Origin: Paenibacillus hemerocallicola
GTDB lineage: Bacteria > Bacillota > Bacilli > Paenibacillales > NBRC-103111
Assembly (NCBI RefSeq): GCF_006265175.1
Contig: NZ_VDCQ01000044.1
Coordinates: forward strand, 17,626 to 81,625
DNA length: 64,000 nt
Reading direction: 5' to 3'
Numbering within the stretch: position 1 is the first letter of the stretch; the number at the start of each line of letters is the position of its first letter. Shown in pieces: positions 62,416 to 64,000 of the stretch. Below the pieces are notes generated by a model. It had not been told where the DNA came from, did not search any database, and saw only the letters and a list, made by a program, of their open reading frames with translations. The translations under genes were made by a program, and so were the position numbers.

Positions 62416-64000
62416 TCATACCTGCATGGCTTTCAGTGCGAGAATGAATGCATTCGCCTGCTGTCCAAGCTCCTCTGCAGCCGTGGTGGTTATCAGATGC
62501 TGAGCTCGAACGGATGGATCATCGATGTAGCTTTTGAAATCCTCCATGTAAGCAACCGCCAGTTGTCCGGCCCCTTGATTCAAGAGCAGTTGTATAATAT
62601 CCAATCGATACTTCAGATTGACGGCAAAACTGGATTGAATCGCGTTCTCTTCCGCAAAGTTTCCTACGGACAATAGCATCCCATTTACATGAACCGGTTC
62701 AATCGTTACCGTGATCGTAGCCGGAAGCGAGTATTCATGACCGTCATATACACGAAACGTTACGGTATCTATGCCAGTCTGGCCCAAATTGGGCAAATAG
62801 CTAAACGTCCCATAGGTAACATCCGTCACACTCGCAGTTCCTTTCTGACCGTTCACTACGAGACTATACGTTAATTGATCTCCATCGGCATCCACAGCGT
62901 GTAACGTACCCCCGACTGCTGTGTTTACTTGGGTGGTAACCGTCAGGTCACGTGTTAATGGCGTTGAGTTGGCTCCAGGAACAGGTGCTTCCGCTTCAAT
63001 CAGATTCGTGACCAAATCGGCAGGGTAAGCGAAATGATGCCATTTTTCAATATCGATCTTATCACCGATTTTATCCCTAATGCTTCCGGTCGGGTTGTTA
63101 AACAAGTAAATACCATCTGCTCCGGCCTGATAGGCAACGTATGCTCTAAGCCGATATTGCAGTTCGCTCATTGCCGTGCTGGACCGGTTGACAGGAATAC
63201 CTTGCTTGATCAAATCCTCTTCTGCCTTCGTCAAGTCATGCCCGCTTAATGAATACGTTGTGCCAATATACAGTTGAACATTAGACCCTTCTACAGCCTC
63301 CACGAATGGAGCGATATCAAAAAATTCTTCATGACTGAGGGAAGTAGGGACGATCATATCAACCAAATCTTCGGCGATCCAAGCATCAATATCCAACCCG
63401 TATTGTTTGTATCCATTGTAAGGGAATCGGACCGTGATCTGTTTCGTCGGCAATGCCAGTCTAAGGTCGCGCAGCATCTGCGTAACCACCTCGGCTTTGT
63501 AGTCATCCCAACGTTCCAACCCAGCAACGGTTGTTTCATCTTTCGGCTCAATTCCATACTGTGTCAGATAGGCATTGGTTAGTTCGGATTGATACCCGAA
63601 AATATTCGGATACCTGCCAAAGTCGAGATTGATTCCATCCACTCCAGGGAAGGCGGCCGCCTCCAGCAGAACATTTTTTATATACTCGCGGACGGCGAGA
63701 TTCCCGTAATCAATCCTGAAATTCACGGTCCCATTCTTCAACACCATACGATAGGGAAGCATTTGGTTGGCATAGACGGCGCCGTTCATGAATCCGTTTA
63801 CTGCAGGATCATAGACAGCGTTCATTCGCAGGGAAGCATTCGTCTTTAAACCCAGTTGGTCAGCTTTCTCGGCTACGATCTGCAACGGTGAACGACCGCT
63901 GGCGTTGATCGCAGTAATTTGTTGTCGTGCCAGCTTATCCCCGTCCCTCATCTGACTCTCATAAGCTTCCGACCCGGCAAATGGAATACCTGCATATTGA
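62416..64000 (-). CDS. Secreted glycosidase-like protein with cadherin-like and FIMAH domains (5' end outside)
   Basis: The frame is open to the window edge, so the N-terminus is missing. The first 330 visible residues form a TIM-barrel resembling GHL10-type glycoside hydrolases (FPGVDGINLDFGRYP, DMIVPTSLSHEEFF, AYQAGADGIYLFNN). A cadherin/VCBS-like domain follows (DADGDQLTYSLVVNGQKGTA ... DTVTFRVYDGHEYSLPATIT). The last 65 residues are a FIMAH domain (YRLDIIQLLLNQGAGQLAVA ... ALKAMQV), found at the end of many Paenibacillus exported enzymes. Substrate unknown; extracellular polysaccharide degradation is likely. Confidence 0.85.
   Translation of the reverse strand, partial: QYAGIPFAGSEAYESQMRDGDKLARQQITAINASGRSPLQIVAEKADQLGLKTNASLRMNAVYDPAVNGFMNGAVYANQMLPYRMVLKNGTVNFRIDYGNLAVREYIKNVLLEAAAFPGVDGINLDFGRYPNIFGYQSELTNAYLTQYGIEPKDETTVAGLERWDDYKAEVVTQMLRDLRLALPTKQITVRFPYNGYKQYGLDIDAWIAEDLVDMIVPTSLSHEEFFDIAPFVEAVEGSNVQLYIGTTYSLSGHDLTKAEEDLIKQGIPVNRSSTAMSELQYRLRAYVAYQAGADGIYLFNNPTGSIRDKIGDKIDIEKWHHFAYPADLVTNLIEAEAPVPGANSTPLTRDLTVTTQVNTAVGGTLHAVDADGDQLTYSLVVNGQKGTASVTDVTYGTFSYLPNLGQTGIDTVTFRVYDGHEYSLPATITVTIEPVHVNGMLLSVGNFAEENAIQSSFAVNLKYRLDIIQLLLNQGAGQLAVAYMEDFKSYIDDPSVRAQHLITTTAAEELGQQANAFILALKAMQV

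Noticed and set aside
1..64000. tRNA, rRNA or riboswitch genes
   Set aside because: No cloverleaf, rRNA core sequence or known aptamer consensus was recognised on reading; absence is not proven without a covariance-model search.

Overview
The window reads as part of a low-to-medium GC Firmicutes chromosome, most likely Paenibacillus or a close relative. The evidence is AGGAGG-type ribosome binding sites with many GTG and TTG starts, S-layer homology (SLH) domains on very large secreted proteins, a copper-amine-oxidase-like stalk domain, a C-terminal FIMAH domain, paralogous lipoprotein sugar-binding proteins of ABC importers, and many AraC, GntR/LacI and YesS-like regulators. No rRNA, tRNA, CRISPR array or replication origin was recognised. 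Most genes are on the minus strand.

Layout. 0-1 kb: 5' end of a TetR gene divergent from an SDR-like gene. 1.2-7.7 kb: an SLH beta-propeller protein, a stalk-domain protein and a 1111-residue BTAD/ATPase/TPR regulator. 8.4-10.7 kb: a PPOx-fold flavoprotein divergent from a MocR regulator. 11-17 kb: a 2068-residue wall-anchored protein with two phosphoesterase modules. 17.5-29 kb: a carbohydrate region with a GntR/LacI regulator plus phosphoesterase, an internally deleted sugar-binding protein, a foldase plus parallel beta-helix pair divergent from AraC, and a sialidase-like/sugar-binding/Gfo-Idh operon. 29.1-29.5 kb: an 8-bp unit repeated 48 times. 29.6-43 kb: small metabolic, repair and stress genes (RibD-like, ThDP enzyme/SDR/L,D-transpeptidase operon, two DinB proteins, GNAT, DNA alkylation repair, AraC/EamA pair, methyltransferase, HAD phosphatase), interleaved with gene ruins. 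43.5-54.3 kb: a 1701-residue FG-GAP/GH28-like/cohesin protein, two sugar-binding lipoproteins, a permease stub and a YesS-like regulator broken by a frameshift and an amber codon. 54.6-59 kb: VOC protein, P-loop protein, a MerR regulator fused to an FtsZ-like domain, and an HxlR/quinone-reductase pair. 59-64 kb: GNAT and transposase remnants, an RraA-like protein, a sialidase-like protein and the 3' part of a glycosidase-like FIMAH protein.

Two themes stand out. First, the gene at 56395-57669 joins a complete MerR DNA-binding domain to a full-length FtsZ/tubulin-like domain whose GTP-binding and catalytic loops are degenerate; its own promoter has the 19-bp spacer and central dyad typical of MerR-activated promoters. 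I know of no described system of this architecture, and it is the strongest candidate for something new. Second, the window is full of erosion: at least a dozen truncated or frameshifted genes (permeases, ArsB, resolvase, CsaA, nitrilase, GMC oxidoreductase, transposase, regulators). About a dozen copies of a short degenerate palindromic element with a CTGCCCGTTAGC-like core often lie beside these remnants, sometimes supplying the stop codon. Several sugar-binding proteins are left without adjacent permeases.
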